From Cristatella mucedo (taxonomy: Eukaryota; Bryozoa; Phylactolaemata; Cristatellidae): a DNA stretch of 64,000 nucleotides. Made by a program: the position numbers and the translations under genes. Below, piece by piece: positions 47,630-59,100 of this stretch. The notes below the pieces were generated by a model that did no database searches, was not told the origin of the DNA, and was given only the letters and a program-made list of their open reading frames with translations. Every line of letters starts with the position of its first letter. The first letter of the stretch is position 1. The stretch spans positions 3,306,001 through 3,370,000 of the forward strand of contig WPIO01000024.1 of NCBI GenBank assembly GCA_009760855.2, given 5' to 3'.

Positions 47630-48224
47630 GTCTGTTCTTCCGGGCTGGCCTTCGACGCGAAGCGAGGCGCGAAGCAGCAGCACCGGTGCTGTGTAGGCGG
47701 CTCGAACTTCTTTGTTCACGCGTGCAAGCGCTTCGAGCCAAAAGCCTCCTAACCGGTTCGCTGTCACACCGGCGTTGCGTCGCCCTGTGCCACCTCGCTG
47801 GCTGCGCTACAAGTTCTAGTGGCCCCGTCTTTAGTTTCTTGCACGTGCGGCCAGTTCAGGCACCCGAGCAATGAGTTTCAGAATTCGAGCACCGCATTGA
47901 GATTGGTCGCCAGTTGGTCGTCACTAGGTGGTCGCCGTCGCCTCCTCCAGGCAGACGCTTCGCTAGCTCTGACCGAACCTGGCGGCCACTTGTCGCCGCG
48001 AGGGGAGGTATTCTTTAAAACTCGCCTAGTTGACCTAATTCTCCACCTGACTCAGCGAGTCCTGTCATCGTGGTCCGATCCCTAAGCTGTCGACAGCAAC
48101 CAAGCCAGAGCTTCCACCAAAATATTGGTCGTCGTGCACTGTCGAGGCTTCCCGAAACAGCACTCGGAATATAATAAGGGTATCCGCCTCCTCCATCTGC
48201 TATGCCGTCCAGGTGATTTCACTT

Positions 48225-48270
48225 TTGAGTGTGTGTGTGTGTGTGCCTGTGTGTGTGTGTGTGTGTGCGC
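48225..48270 (+). repeat. (GT)n microsatellite
   Basis: Interrupted GT repeat of about 45 bp. Confidence 0.95.
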
Positions 48271-48289
48271 GCGTACGTGATTTGTCCTG

Positions 48290-48448
48290 TGTGTGCTTGT
48301 GCTCTCACCACGCATGTTACCACTAACCATATGCCTATTGTGAATGCAACCCACCACTAGCCATATATGCTTATGCTTCCTTTTCAGAATATGTAGAGTG
48401 CCTAGAATCAGATTAAGTGCTCTGAAGGTGCTATACAAATTAATCTTA
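48290..48448 (+). mobile_element. L2-like LINE 3' UTR and tail
   Basis: Ends aatatgtagagtgcctagaatcagattaagtgctctgaaggtgctatacaaattaatc. It abuts an oppositely oriented LINE fragment. Confidence 0.7.
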
Positions 48449-48608
48449 CTATTTACATGGCACATGCACAACAGGCACATGTAAGAGCACATAAAGGACG
48501 AATCACAAGGACTCACTACAAAATCTTTATTTTAAATGTCATCAAGTCAGGGGATGCCATGGCATCAGTCGAGATTGAGTTCCAGGCTTTGGGAGCACAT
48601 GAACTTCT
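48449..48608 (-). mobile_element. L2-like LINE fragment
   Basis: Sequence aaggacgaatcacaaggactcacta…gtcatcaagtcaggggatgcc…gagttccaggctttgggagcac is the reverse complement of the ORF-end/3' UTR junction of the L2-like LINE. Confidence 0.7.
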
Positions 48609-49850
48609 TTGGGAAAAGGGGTGGTTCCCAAGTCCTTCAAATTGGCAATCGTTAGACCCATACTTGAAAAGCCTGGATTAGATAAAGAGGTCCTTGCAAA
48701 CTATCGCCCAGTTTCCCTTCTTCCTTTCTTGTCAAAGATTCTTGAAAAAATTGTTGCTAAGCAGATGGTTGAATTTACTGAAAAGAATGAAATGTCAGAA
48801 ACATTTCAATCGGGTTCAAGGGGCAGCACTCCACTGAAACTGCTCTCCTCCGTGTTAACAATGACATTCTACGTGGCAACGATGACGGGAATGTCACTGC
48901 CCTATCTCTGCTAGATCTGTCAGCTGCATTCGACACCATTGATCATGATGTTCTACTTGAACGATTGAGAACAACGATCGGTCTGGCAGACGAAGCAGTG
49001 GCGTGGTTTAAATAGTACTTGTCTGATCGTGTTCAATCCGTGTAGTGTGGGGGTCAGGTCTCACACTCGAGACCATCACCACGTGCTCGAGAAGACTGCT
49101 TCTACAGCTAACCATCACGTCCGATCCCTATCCAAGGTTAGGAGCTGTCTCCCACAGTGGCTTGTAAAAAATTTAACTAGCTCTCTAGTTCTGTCTCGGC
49201 TTGATCATTGTAATTCCCTTTTGGCTGGGCTGCCAAAGAAAGCTATTATGCCACTGCAGCAGACTATGAATATGGCCGCAAGGCTAGTCTTCAAGTCCCA
49301 GTGGTTTGAGCACGTGTCTCCTTTGCTAAAAGAGCTAGGATGGATGCCGGTTGAGCAAAGGATACAGAGCAAAGTTCTTATGCTGACCCACAAGGCCCGC
49401 CACGGCTTGGCTCCTTCAAACCTAGCTGAACTGCTGCACCAATTTCAGCCTGTTCGCGCCCTCTGGTCCCTGTGTGGACAATAAATTAGCTGTCCCATTC
49501 CTCAGCTTAAAGACCGTTGGCGACAGAAGCTTTAGCTCTGCAGGTCCTAGACTGTGGAACTCGCTTCCACAATCGTTATGCAACGACAACTACTCTTCTG
49601 CTGCCGACTATGGCTCATCCTTTTCAGCGGTCCTGAGCTGCTACTTCCATGCTACTCACTACCCCAACTGCTCTCCTGACTCTGCTATGCTTCCCACTTT
49701 CTCTTTGTTGCGTGAGACAAGTCTGTTGGCTACCGAATGCGTACCGAAAGCCGCATTAGGCTGTGAGTGTGCTATACAAAGCTCTCCTGGGTAACACCAG
49801 CATGGTCTTTATGGCTTTGTGGAGTTACAGACTGACAGACAATGAACTAA
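48609..49850 (+). mobile_element. Second-family LINE with an internal deletion
   Basis: Frames read [60 protein letters not shown] (48910-48960), then jump near 49045 past the YADD block to [57 protein letters not shown] and [20 protein letters not shown]. The 3' end is gtgagtgtgctatacaaagc … tttgtggagttacagactg. It lacks the catalytic core, so it is dead. Confidence 0.9.
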
Positions 49851-51073
49851 AGGCTCGGTCTCCAAAGGATTTAAGGCTCGCACGAGGTGTAGCCAAGCGA
49901 TAAGCTTCAGAAAAGCAGGTGTTACGATGCCTAGCCTGGTGGGGAGTAGATGATGGGTAGATTGAGCCAGAGAATGAATGGACCTAAAAGTGAGTTATAG
50001 AACCTTGAAGTCGATATGTTGCTTGATTGGTGAGCCAGTACAGGTTGGCAAGAAGTGTTGTCATTTAATTTGAGAAATTTAGTTCCACCCATATGCTGAT
50101 GTCAGTAATACATGCAGCAAGAGTGTGTAGAGAATTCGACCAGCTGGAGGACTGGGAGGGGTCAAAGTAAAAGTGCAACTCAGTGTCATCTGAGTAGAAG
50201 TGAAAGCCTGGATTGTGCTTGGCGATCACTTCTACAAGTGAGAGAGTATAAACTGTGAAGAGAAGCCGACTAAACGCAGAGCCTTGACATACCTGGAATC
50301 TGCCACTGAGATAAGACATAAACCATAGTTGTGCAGTGCCAGTGCAGATGCCCAGGCAAGATGGGAGATGGGCTTTCCAGAAGGACTTGGTGATCGATGG
50401 TGTCAAACGCTGCCCAAAGATCAAGCAAGACAAGAAGAGAGACTTAACTTAAGTCTGCATCCCTGAGAAGTTCATTGTAAACTCTAAGCAATTCTGATTC
50501 TGTGGAGCAATTAGCTCTAAAACCAGACTGGAACTTGCTTGCTAGGTGTGATGCTCCAATATAGTAGTTGAGCTAGTCTGCCACAACTAGTTCCAGTTTC
50601 TTTGATAGAAACGGTAGATGAGAGACTGGACTGAAGTTGCTCAAGTTCCCTTGGAAAGAGGCAGCTCTCTGGTTGATTGGGAAGCCTGATTGCTGGATCC
50701 ATAGGACAGGAAAACTGCATTTGCTCTGTTGGTCTAGTATTGCTTCTTGAGTAATGGCCTGACTAAAGCCTTTTTGAAAGGTGCTGGGACATGACCTGAG
50801 GCTGATGACGTATTTAGAATGTTAATTATGCATGGTAGCAGCAGATCACTGCATCAGAGAACTAGGACAATAGGGTTAGGGTCTAGAGGACTAGTATTCT
50901 TCTATACTGGAGATGCATTTCAGGATAAGGTCTCTGACTGCCTTCTTGAATGTGCTGCTCAGAATTGAGGAAGGCAAGTTCTGTTGGGGTCTTATTGAAG
51001 GACACGAGTCCAAAGGGGATTCTGCCACCTTAGGGAACTGCTGTATGATATTGTCTATCTTGTTGACAAATAA

Positions 51074-51353
51074 TAATAATAATAATAATAATATTGCACT
51101 TGATAAAGCGCCCTCAGAGAACTTAATCTCTTTCTAGGCGCTTTACATTTGCTGCAAAGTGATACGCAATAGAATAGTAAGTAAAATCATGCTTGAAAAA
51201 CAAACAAAATGAATAACATGGTTAGGGGTTACATGCACTGGGTCAGCATGCAAATGTGGTTAGTGGCAGCATGAACAGTGTCAGCACGCATAAGCAAATC
51301 GAGGACGAATCACAAAGACCCACTAAATGCTGTCCTAAATAGGTATGTTTTTA
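51074..51353 (-). mobile_element. 5'-truncated L2-like LINE insertion with 12-bp target duplication
   Basis: A 280-bp 3' end ((AAT)n, hairpin tail, 3' UTR, ORF end) flanked by gttgacaaataa at 51062-51073 and again at 51354-51365. It is inserted into the older LINE in the same orientation. Confidence 0.88.
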
Positions 51354-51779
51354 GTTGACAAATAAGCTAGAGAAGCTATCAGGTAAATCACCACAAGGAT
51401 CACTAGGTAAGAAGCTAACCTGAGAGAGATTCAGGAGATGCTTGATCGTAGACATAAGCATTTTTGGATTGTGCATCTGTGATTCAGTAACATTTTCGTA
51501 GATGTCAATCTTGCATGCAAATGTGGTTAGTGGCAGCATGAACAGTGTCAGCACGCATAAGCAAATCGAGGACGAATCACAAAGACCCACTAAATGCTGT
51601 CCTAAATAGGTATGTTTTTAGTTGACAAATAAGCTAGAGAAGCTATCAGGTAAATCACCACAAGGATCACTAGGTAAGAAGCTAACCTGAGAGAGATTCA
51701 GGAGATGCTTGATCGTAGACATAAGCATTTTTGGATTGTGCATCTGTGATTCAGTAACATTTTCGTAGATGTCAATCTT
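51246..51779. repeat. 267-bp tandem duplication
   Basis: 51246-51512 and 51513-51779 are identical by eye. The unit spans the end of the nested LINE fragment and the adjacent older LINE. Confidence 0.95.
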
Positions 51780-52818
51780 GACTGTAGCTGGTATCGATTA
51801 GTATGATCTTCAGCAGTCTTCATGTACTTAACGAGGGAAAGTTAGTGTTGATCTTTTATTATATGTTTTCTCAAGCTTGTGCTTAGTAGATCTAGCTAGT
51901 TTAGTGCCTGCAGTAAACCACAGGCCATCTGGGAGAGGGCGTTCAGTGCACTTAGTCAGAGGTGCACACTGGTCGAGCATGTCTGCTTGTGTCGTGTTGC
52001 AGCATTCTACCAATGATGGCAGGTCGGCAGGGAGATTGAGTTGCAGGGGCAATGAAGATATTTTCTCGGAGACAGCATCTATCCTTAAGGGTCTCGAGGT
52101 TTTGCTATTCACTGGTTGCTATAGGTGTTGAGGAGAGCACATACTGTAGACTGAATAAGATCAGCACTCAGTCAGATAAGCAGATTTTGGGAATAATAGG
52201 TGATGATAACAAAGAGTTATAGGAGAAGAGTTTGTCGAGTGTGAGGAGCTTAATGTCAGGCGACCGAGAATCAAGCTCTTTGCCCTGTTAATCTTTTAAC
52301 CGGCGGTCTTAGGAGTTTTCCAGAGAGCAGGCTGACGTCGGGCCACATCTGTTGCAGGCTGTGCTGAAAGGGCACACCTGACTGACCTGCCTCCTCCAGG
52401 CTTTGTCCCTTGTTAGTCTGTCCTACTCGGCTGGCTGCAGCCGTCGGCTCCCCTCTGCTAATCCGTGGCCATGGTGACGGCCGACGCCATGCTGCCATGC
52501 ATAGTCGGTGCATGATTCCTCAGAGTGCTGTTGCTTACTGGCACTGTCGCCGTGCATCATCGGTTTTGCTGGAGCTGGTTGGTTGTGGCACATTGGCCGG
52601 AGCTGCGGCGTGGCTGTGCTGCACCTGAGCCTGCTGATGTCAAGTCAAGCTGGAAATGTCAGACCACTTGTCGTCGAACTTTTAGATGTTAGCCACAGTC
52701 GGCAGACGTTGCGAGTGCTGAGGGCTAGGAGGCTACCCACTACCCTGTATAGCAGCCATGCAATGGCTAGCAAATTTCACTTCGTGGCTAGCTGCTGCTT
52801 CACCCCCCCAAAGAAGAG

Positions 52819-52852
<34 letters not shown>

Positions 52853-52861
52853 GGGGGGGGG
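52819..52861 (+). repeat. (GA)n followed by poly-G
   Basis: About 15 GA units followed by a run of 10-11 G. Confidence 0.95.
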
Positions 52862-53119
52862 TAGCAAACGATCGACTGCTAGCTATCCCGTCCTTCTGCC
52901 TCTGGCCAACGAATCGAGACTTGCCCTTTCTTCAGGAATGATTTTATTGCTCAGCACCGAAGCTATAGAAAGCCCTGCAGTTCGTGGACTGATGCTCTTC
53001 TGGCAGCTGTTAATACAACATTCATTCTATTTACTGCAGTCATTCTTCTTCTGCACACTAATCGCCTCCAGCTGTCTGGGTCAGTTTCTGGTTATGTTTG
53101 TGTTTTGTTTCAGCTGGCT

Positions 53120-53181
53120 CAGACCTCGGTCTGCAACACCTGAAACAAAAGGCACTAGGTGCTGTTGCAGACTGAGGTCTG
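53120..53181. repeat. Inverted repeat (hairpin)
   Basis: cagacctcggtctgcaacacc pairs imperfectly with the region 53157-53181 (aggtgctgttgcagactgag…). Each arm also contains a small dyad. Confidence 0.8.
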
Positions 53182-53544
53182 CAACAGCATCTTGTTGGCT
53201 CCCTGTGAATGTTTGAAACCAGCTCGGCATCCTGGCTGAGCCTGGCCTGAGCTTCTCTGAACAGCCAACTACAGTGGCTACAATGGGTAGCCCTGAGGAT
53301 CTCAGTGTAAACAAAGGCACCTGATGAACCTTGCAATTAAACACTAGTCACTTCCCTCTGTAGGAGCTGGCCACTCAGCTGCCCTGATTAGCTCAAAATT
53401 GCTGATCGATGGCAAAGCTCTCCACCTGCCTTAGTCCAATGCAGCTTCAGCCTGTCGTAAAGAAGTCAGCCTTAGATAAGGCTCAACAATTATTCTTAAC
53501 CACCAGCCACATGAGACACTGTGGCTGATGACAAGGTCGTTGGT

Positions 53545-53615
53545 ATACAGTGCCTAGAAAGAGATTGAGTTCTGTGAGGGCGCTTTATCAAGTGCATTAT
53601 TATTATTATTCATCA
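53545..53615 (+). mobile_element. L2-like 3' tail fragment
   Basis: cagtgcctagaaagagattgagttctgtgagggcgctttatcaagtgcattattattatt. Confidence 0.75.
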
Positions 53616-53719
53616 AGGCTGGCCTAGTGATTCTGTGCAAGCATTTAGGCAGAAGACATCAACTGGTGCTGCACCAACTGTGGTTGCACATTTGCTGTTT
53701 CCTGATATTGTGCATACCA

Positions 53720-54320
53720 TTAATAATAATAGTAATAATAGGACGAATCACCGGGACCCACTAAATGCTGTCCTAGATAGGAGTGTTTTTAAGTTCTTTT
53801 TAAATGTGGTCAAGTCAGCAGATGTTGTGACGCAAGTCGGGAGGGAGTTCCAGGTTCTGGGAGCATACGAACTAAATGTAGGGGTCTGCCAAGGATTTGA
53901 GGTTTGTACGAGGTATTGGCAGACTGTTGGATTCCGAAAAGCGGGCTGTACGATGCTTGGCCTGGTGGGGGAGTAGATCTGAGTGATAGGCTGGAGCCAA
54001 AGAATGAAGTGACCTAAAAGTGAGTGACACAACCTTGAAGTCGATCCGTTGCTTGACTGGTAGCCAGTGCAGGTCGGTGAGAAGTGGTGTAATGTGGCAA
54101 CTGCAACGCTCACGACAGACAAGCCTAGCTGCGGAGTTTTGCACCAGCTGTAATCGCCAGATTGCACATGCCAGTAGGCCAACAAGCAGTGAGTTGCAGA
54201 AGTCAAGACGGGATGTCACAAATGCATGGACTATCTTAGACATGGTATCCTTATCTAAACAAGCCCGAATTTTAGCAATGTTATATGTAGCTGAAAGCAG
54301 GCAGACTTGATTGCAGAGCT
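53720..54320 (-). mobile_element. L2-like LINE 3' end, coding part partly open
   Basis: The minus-strand frame covers YNIAKIRACLDKDTMSKIVH, AFVTSRLDFCNSLLVGLLAC, AIWRLQLVQNSAARLVCRER and VKQRIDFKVVSLTFRSLHSL. After a frameshift comes SSYAPRTWNSLPTCV. 5'-truncated near 54320, 3' end at the AAT run at about 53725. Confidence 0.88.
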
Positions 54321-54539
54321 GATTTCCTGTACAAATGAGGTTTCTGTCAGTGTCTTGCCTCCAACTTTGTCCCTTTACCTGTGCCTGTGTGCTGCATTGG
54401 ATGTGGTGCAAGGCAAGATTACCATAGAGCTTCTAGGCTGTGGTCTGTGTTGCCTGGCCACGGATCTGCATCGTAGGGAACCTCTCCAACAACACTTCAA
54501 AGTTTGCACTTCCACCCAGTTTGTTTCACCCATCAGGTA

Positions 54540-54805
54540 CTTTAAATCCGTTGGAGATCGTGCATTCAGTTTGTAAGCTCCCAAAGCACGGAACTCACTA
54601 TCGACCGATGTAACAGCATCCCCTGACTTGATGACTTTAAGAAGATACTAATACTAATACTACTTCAGTGGCTCTTTGGATAGCTAACCAACCATTGTGC
54701 TTCATTTCCAGCATATCTAAAGTGCCTAGAAAGATTTAGATTTTTAGGTTCTATAGGAATTTTGTTATTACTATCGTTGTCATTATTATTAAAGCAAATA
54801 CTGTT
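54540..54805 (+). mobile_element. L2-like LINE 3' end
   Basis: ORF end SVGDRAFSL…ARNSLSTDVTASPDLMT, short 3' UTR, tail aaagtgcctagaaagatttag…ttctataggaattttgttatta. Head-to-head with the preceding LINE. Confidence 0.75.
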
Positions 54806-55057
54806 CTCATTTACCATTAAGCGGCATCAAACAGCTTCATCGAACGTGTGACTTCAGTCTTGACTTGCCGACTTGACTCACGGGTCTTCTTCCCCTTTTG
54901 ATCCTCGTTAGGGGCAGGTCTGCCCTCCTGAATGGAGATCCTAGTCAAACCAGATCACATCCATCGCCTTAGAGCTACTGGTTTTGCCTGCAGCTTGCTA
55001 ATCGAGCAGCTTATTTATCTATTCAATAATTGAGGCTATCATGTGGTTTAACTCCAG

Positions 55058-55170
55058 TGCCTTGGGAGAATGTGATCTCACTTCGTGATCCTGAGCAAAC
55101 TGTTCGAGACCTGCTGCAGGCAGTCCTTTATTGCCAGTACCAGGCTGCTGCCGGCGTGACTCTTCTGCCA
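55058..55170 (+). CDS. Weak candidate exon (WENVISLRDPEQTVRDLL)
   Basis: After an acceptor (aactccag) an open frame reads PWENVISLRDPEQTVRDLLQ and then AVLYCQYQAAAGVTLLPP, before a possible donor (gtgtgt). It has helix-like periodicity and lies on the same strand as the HEAT-like first exon, but no recognisable family and no confirmed phase. It may be chance. Confidence 0.2.
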
Positions 55171-56289
55171 CCGTGTGTAGACAAGACAGTTGGATCAGCC
55201 GGCATGCACTTTTATGCTATCTATCTTCTTTTGTTAATCGGAACTTTGAATCGAGAGACGTCAGGGGTAATGCAAGAGACGGGGCAGACTAGGAAACCTC
55301 GACTGCAGCAGACTTAGTAGATAGTAGGCTAGTCATAGTAGATTGTGCACGAAGTAGAAGGTTGGCTCTGGGCAGCTTTGTGTAATTTAAATTTATGCTT
55401 CTGTCTAATGCGCCAAAGCATTCCCTACTAAAACTGGTTGCCCCTACAAATCGTTGTTTTGCAGCATATTTGGCTTAAAGCCGTTGGAAGCAGGCCATTT
55501 GCCTGTACCTACGGACCACCCAAAAGGCCATTTTAGGCTGCAGACATTTTGTTCTTTTTTGTTTATGCGATTGTGAATTTGTGGTCTCTATACTCGGCTT
55601 CCCAGAGCACTTTCCTCCAGACCAAGCAGTGCTCGAGGTCAACTCCTGTGGGAAACTTTACCTACCTCGATCACCGAAGTGGAAAGATTGGTCGCACTTG
55701 CTGTCTAGGGAATAGTCAAAGTGGCTTTGTGAAGTTACAGACTGAGATACATTACATCGCAATGTGCCTCCGTCTTTAAGGCCCAGTATCGTGTACTCAT
55801 CCGGGCATTCTGACCTTCACTCCTAGCCTAACAAAACGATCGCAGTTCCGTTGTTATATTTGCCCGTGGCCTTGGCCCTTTTTTCCGGCTCAGCTCTAGG
55901 CACTGCTAGTTGATCTGGGCAAGGAAAGCAGAATCTTGATACTGGTATCCTCGATGCATGCGTGAGACAATCGAGGATGCCGCACTGGCTCAGCTGGAGA
56001 GACCGAGTGCTTCGTATGAGCTGAGGTTGCGTCGGAAGTTGCCTTTGCCTCATGTGCGTTCCTGTGCCCAATGTGCTTCGGCAGTTAAAGGCACTACTGC
56101 ATGGTTGCTTTGGAACTATTGGCCTTGCAATTTGCCGCCACTGAAAAGTGGGGCACCTAAGATTGAGCCAGCAAGTTTGCCTGGACAAGCGCTAAAGCCC
56201 TGTCACCAACGAGGCTTGCAGTTGCTCGAGCAAGCAAGCCTAAGCGCTCGATCCAGCCAGCCGACAGCAGAGGGGAACCACTGCATGAA

Positions 56290-56322
56290 TTAATGCATGC
56301 ATGCATGCATGCATGCATGCAG
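56290..56322 (+). repeat. (ATGC)n repeat
   Basis: About 8 copies of the self-complementary tetranucleotide atgc. Confidence 0.95.
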
Positions 56323-56533
56323 CAATTGGAAAGGCATTTGTCGGAGGTTGCTTAAAAGAGCTGCAGCAGCAGCTGCAAACCCATCAGCACGTGCTGATGA
56401 GTATGCAGCAGCAGCTTGCAGCGACACATGGTCTCACTAGTCCGGTGGCATGCATGCTTGCAGCGCCGGGTGCGAGCGAGCGAGGGCAAGCGGACAAAGG
56501 CCCAGTGCTGCGCTGGGAGCCCGAGCAGAGGTT

Positions 56534-56534
<1 letters not shown>

Positions 56535-56613
<79 letters not shown>
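56535..56613 (+). repeat. Compound (CT)n(AT)n(AC)n microsatellite
   Basis: Three dinucleotide runs in series. Confidence 0.97.
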
Positions 56614-57486
56614 TGTTTGGAAGATGGGGGAGAGGCTGGCCTTTATGCAGGGCCGGACCGCCTGGACTGACCGGCTGCATTCGGCGACCCTTGCTGCTGC
56701 TTCGCTTTGCAACCTGGAGGCCATGCAACTGCTGGTGCTCGTCCAAAACCTCACTCGGCTCAACTGGCTCTTGACTCCCACTGCCCTTCTCCTTTCAAAT
56801 GGTCGTGGTGCGTTCTAGCAAGCACCACCCACTTTTGGCTTGCCGATGAAGTGCCGCGCAGTAGTTCCCCCCCCCCCCGATGAGGTGGGATAATAATTTT
56901 CTGAAAGGTTTTTACGGAGGTAGGATATAATCATCGTTTACGATTCAGGGCCAGCCTCTGTATGCATTGCAGCGCAGTTGCCCCTCTTCTAACTTCCATC
57001 TGACGTCGTTGCATCTTGTTGCTCCCGATGCGTCCCAAAACCTAAGCCCAAGCTTGCTATTCAAGCTCCTGGTTCTTACCTGCCATGTCTATGTGCTCAG
57101 CTTCTGCTTCTGCTTCTCAGCAGTCGTGCGCCGCCTCCACTCTACTTCAGCTGCTTCCGTTGCAGCAGCAGCCAAAGCAGCTGCTGCTGCTTTGGCTGAG
57201 GAGCCGGCGCCTACGCATGTCTGTGGATGGAGGCTGTGCCATTTGTACTACTCTCCTGCCACTCATGAAACTTTATTATCTCCTGTTCTGACATCTTTCC
57301 CGGTGCATGGGGTGGGACCTATCAATCACTGTCTGACAACGAGGCTAATTTCGATTCTGAACAGTTCGGATAGTGCAGACATTGCTAGTTCGAAGCCGGC
57401 TCGAACTAGACACAAGTTCGCAGGTGGCTCGACTCCAAACGTTTGCCTGTCAAGATGCATCTAGAGCTGATGGTGAGATCGAATGT

Positions 57487-58440
57487 TCGTGACAGGACAA
57501 AATGTCCCGACGCAAAATGTCCCGGACATAATGTCCCTGACAAAATGTCCCAGGACAAAATGTCCCCATACAAAAATGTCCCAGACAAAAATGTCCCAGA
57601 CAAAATGTCCCCACATGTGATATAAGGTTGGTAATATTAATGTTATTTTGTACAGATTTTATTAAAAACAAGAGGGAAATAAATATAAAAGAGTAGGAAG
57701 TTATATCCAGTCAGTTTCGGTCATCGCAACGCCAAATTTCTTTTCCATCTGCACCATTTCTATGCTTCGTGAATAAGAATCCTCCGACTACAAGCTTCCT
57801 TGTTCCCTTCTGTGACGTTATGAATTTCAGCATCTTCCTTAATTATTTTTTTGTCTTTTATCAAACATTCGAATTACATTTACAGTTATATAAATACTAA
57901 TCACCTCGAAATCTTGTAAATTATTTATTACACTGCACATCTATCACCTACTATAACAAACAGTTTTTAGTATAATAACCTTCACTGCAACTTCCACATA
58001 TTTATACGTTTACAGTGAATCAAAAGCCATTCATTAGTAAATATAACTGTAAACTTTGATATCTTATTATTTAAGTTTGCCTGATTAATAAGACTATGTC
58101 ACATGGCTTCATTTAAAGAGGCCTTTGATTAAGTAAAGATGACTTCATTTAAAGAGGCCTTTGATTAACTGCACATGTATATGTCGAGACTGATGATCAC
58201 AAGTAATCTCTCTTCAGTCTTCATTAAATATTAAAACTTTACATGCTACATTTTATTGGTGAAATATCGAAGCATATTAATTATTATATATTTAAAATAA
58301 CATGAATATGATTAATTTATTGTAACATGTGGGAACATTTTGTCCGGGACGTTTTTGTATGGGGACATTTTGTCCTGGGACATTTAGTCAGGGACATTAT
58401 GTCCGGAACATTTCGTCCGGGGACATTTGGCCCTAGTACC
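57487..58440. mobile_element. Nonautonomous DNA transposon with long TIRs made of repeated aaatgtcc units
   Basis: The left end (57489-57615) is a string of aaaatgtccc units. The right end (58327-58438) is its inverted counterpart (gggacattttgtcc…). The same order of variant units (cggacataatgtccctgac, caggacaaaatgtccccata) occurs on both sides, so they are true terminal inverted repeats of about 110 bp. The 0.7-kb core is AT-rich and noncoding, with a 36-bp direct duplication at 58107-58170. cgaatgt flanks both sides (57480-57486 and 58441-58447), a possible 7-bp target duplication. Superfamily not determined. Confidence 0.88.
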
Positions 58441-58960
58441 CGAATGTCAGGGCTTAGCTGCAAATGGGATCAGGGTGAGACAAAGTAACCACGGAGACTT
58501 TCCGAAGTTTATTATTCAGGTCATGGTTCGAGTCATTCAGCAGCAAATATTTTGCATTTACTTGGTAGGGTGCAATTCCCTTGGTAAAACAAAATGTAGA
58601 AACGTGGCAACTATCAGATAGGGCAGATGGGGGTTAGGGTAGAGATGTACAGCAATGGTCATGGGGCGCATTACATTGAACTTGGTTTCAGTCAGTCATA
58701 CTTGATGGGGAGTATTGTTTTGTACTCGAAAACTCGTTGTACTTCTACTTTTTACATGGTCTATCCGGCGAATTGTTGGTGGCATGACTGACGAACGGCG
58801 CCTGCTAACTGCTGCCGTGCTTCCACTTCTCACACTCAGTCTCTCACTTCTCGTCGCGTTGTTGCTGACGAGAGCGTCTCTTTCGGTCATCGCTTCCGAA
58901 GCTCGAGGTTCAGCTTCTCTGGCATCTCTCTAGTGCATTGGTTCGAGCTGGTTTGGCCCA
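58441..58960. other. No recognisable gene
   Basis: A plus-strand frame at 58715-58933 contains a Leu-rich hydrophobic stretch (AVLPLLTLSLSLLVALLL) but has no start context or family match. Confidence 0.3.
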
Positions 58961-58964
58961 GAGG

Positions 58965-59100
58965 TCAAGGTGCTGGGGGCGGGCCTGGGGGACCAAGGTT
59001 TGGCCGAGGTCGTGGGCTCGAGCCCCGTGGCGTATGTGCAGCGCCTGAGTAGATATTAAGTTCTCTTGGGGCGCTATACAAACGAATTATGTATTGTTGG
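58965..59100 (+). mobile_element. tRNA-derived SINE with L2-type tail (good copy)
   Basis: ggccgaggtcgtgggctcgagccccg (B-box-like) is followed by gtgcagcgcctgagtagata, ttaagttctcttggggcgct and atacaaacgaattatg. The tail is essentially the LINE hairpin. Confidence 0.78.

Larger units (their letters stand above)
49851..52290 (-). mobile_element. L2-like LINE copy, longest in the window, with nested insertion and duplication
   Basis: From high to low coordinates: linker region GLWFTAGTKLARSTKHKLEK and LNLPADLPSLVECCNTTQAD (51830-52110), SFLPSDPCGDLPDSFSSLFV (51350-51440), then RT traces with broken frames (FHFYSDDTELHFYFDPSQSS at about 50180), and the ORF end near 49850. It is interrupted by a later LINE 3' fragment at 51074-51353 and a 267-bp tandem duplication. 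Stops in the RT show it is inactive. Confidence 0.82.
52291..53540. other. No recognisable gene
   Basis: Holds a (GA)n plus G-run at 52819-52861 and a fold-back at 53120-53181. A Leu/Val-rich plus-strand frame near 52640-52740 (GNVRPLVVELLDVSHSRQTL) is a possible but unsupported exon. Confidence 0.35.
54806..57485. other. No confirmed gene; possible exons of the plus-strand gene
   Basis: Candidate but unproven plus-strand frames lie near 55058, 56640-56790 (LAAASLCNLEAMQLLVLVQN) and after a strong acceptor at 57120. Also contains the ATGC and CT/AT/AC repeats listed separately. Confidence 0.3.

Noticed and set aside
47249-47767. 172-residue minus-strand open frame opposite the HEAT-like exon
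   Set aside because: Overlaps the XRN2 start and the plus-strand exon. Arg/Ala-rich with no motif. A shadow of GC-rich coding sequence.
57121-57220. Plus-strand exon after a strong polypyrimidine tract (VVRRLHSTSAASVAAAAKAA)
   Set aside because: All three frames are open, the donor is uncertain, and CTG/CAG-rich sequence easily produces such frames. Left as unproven.
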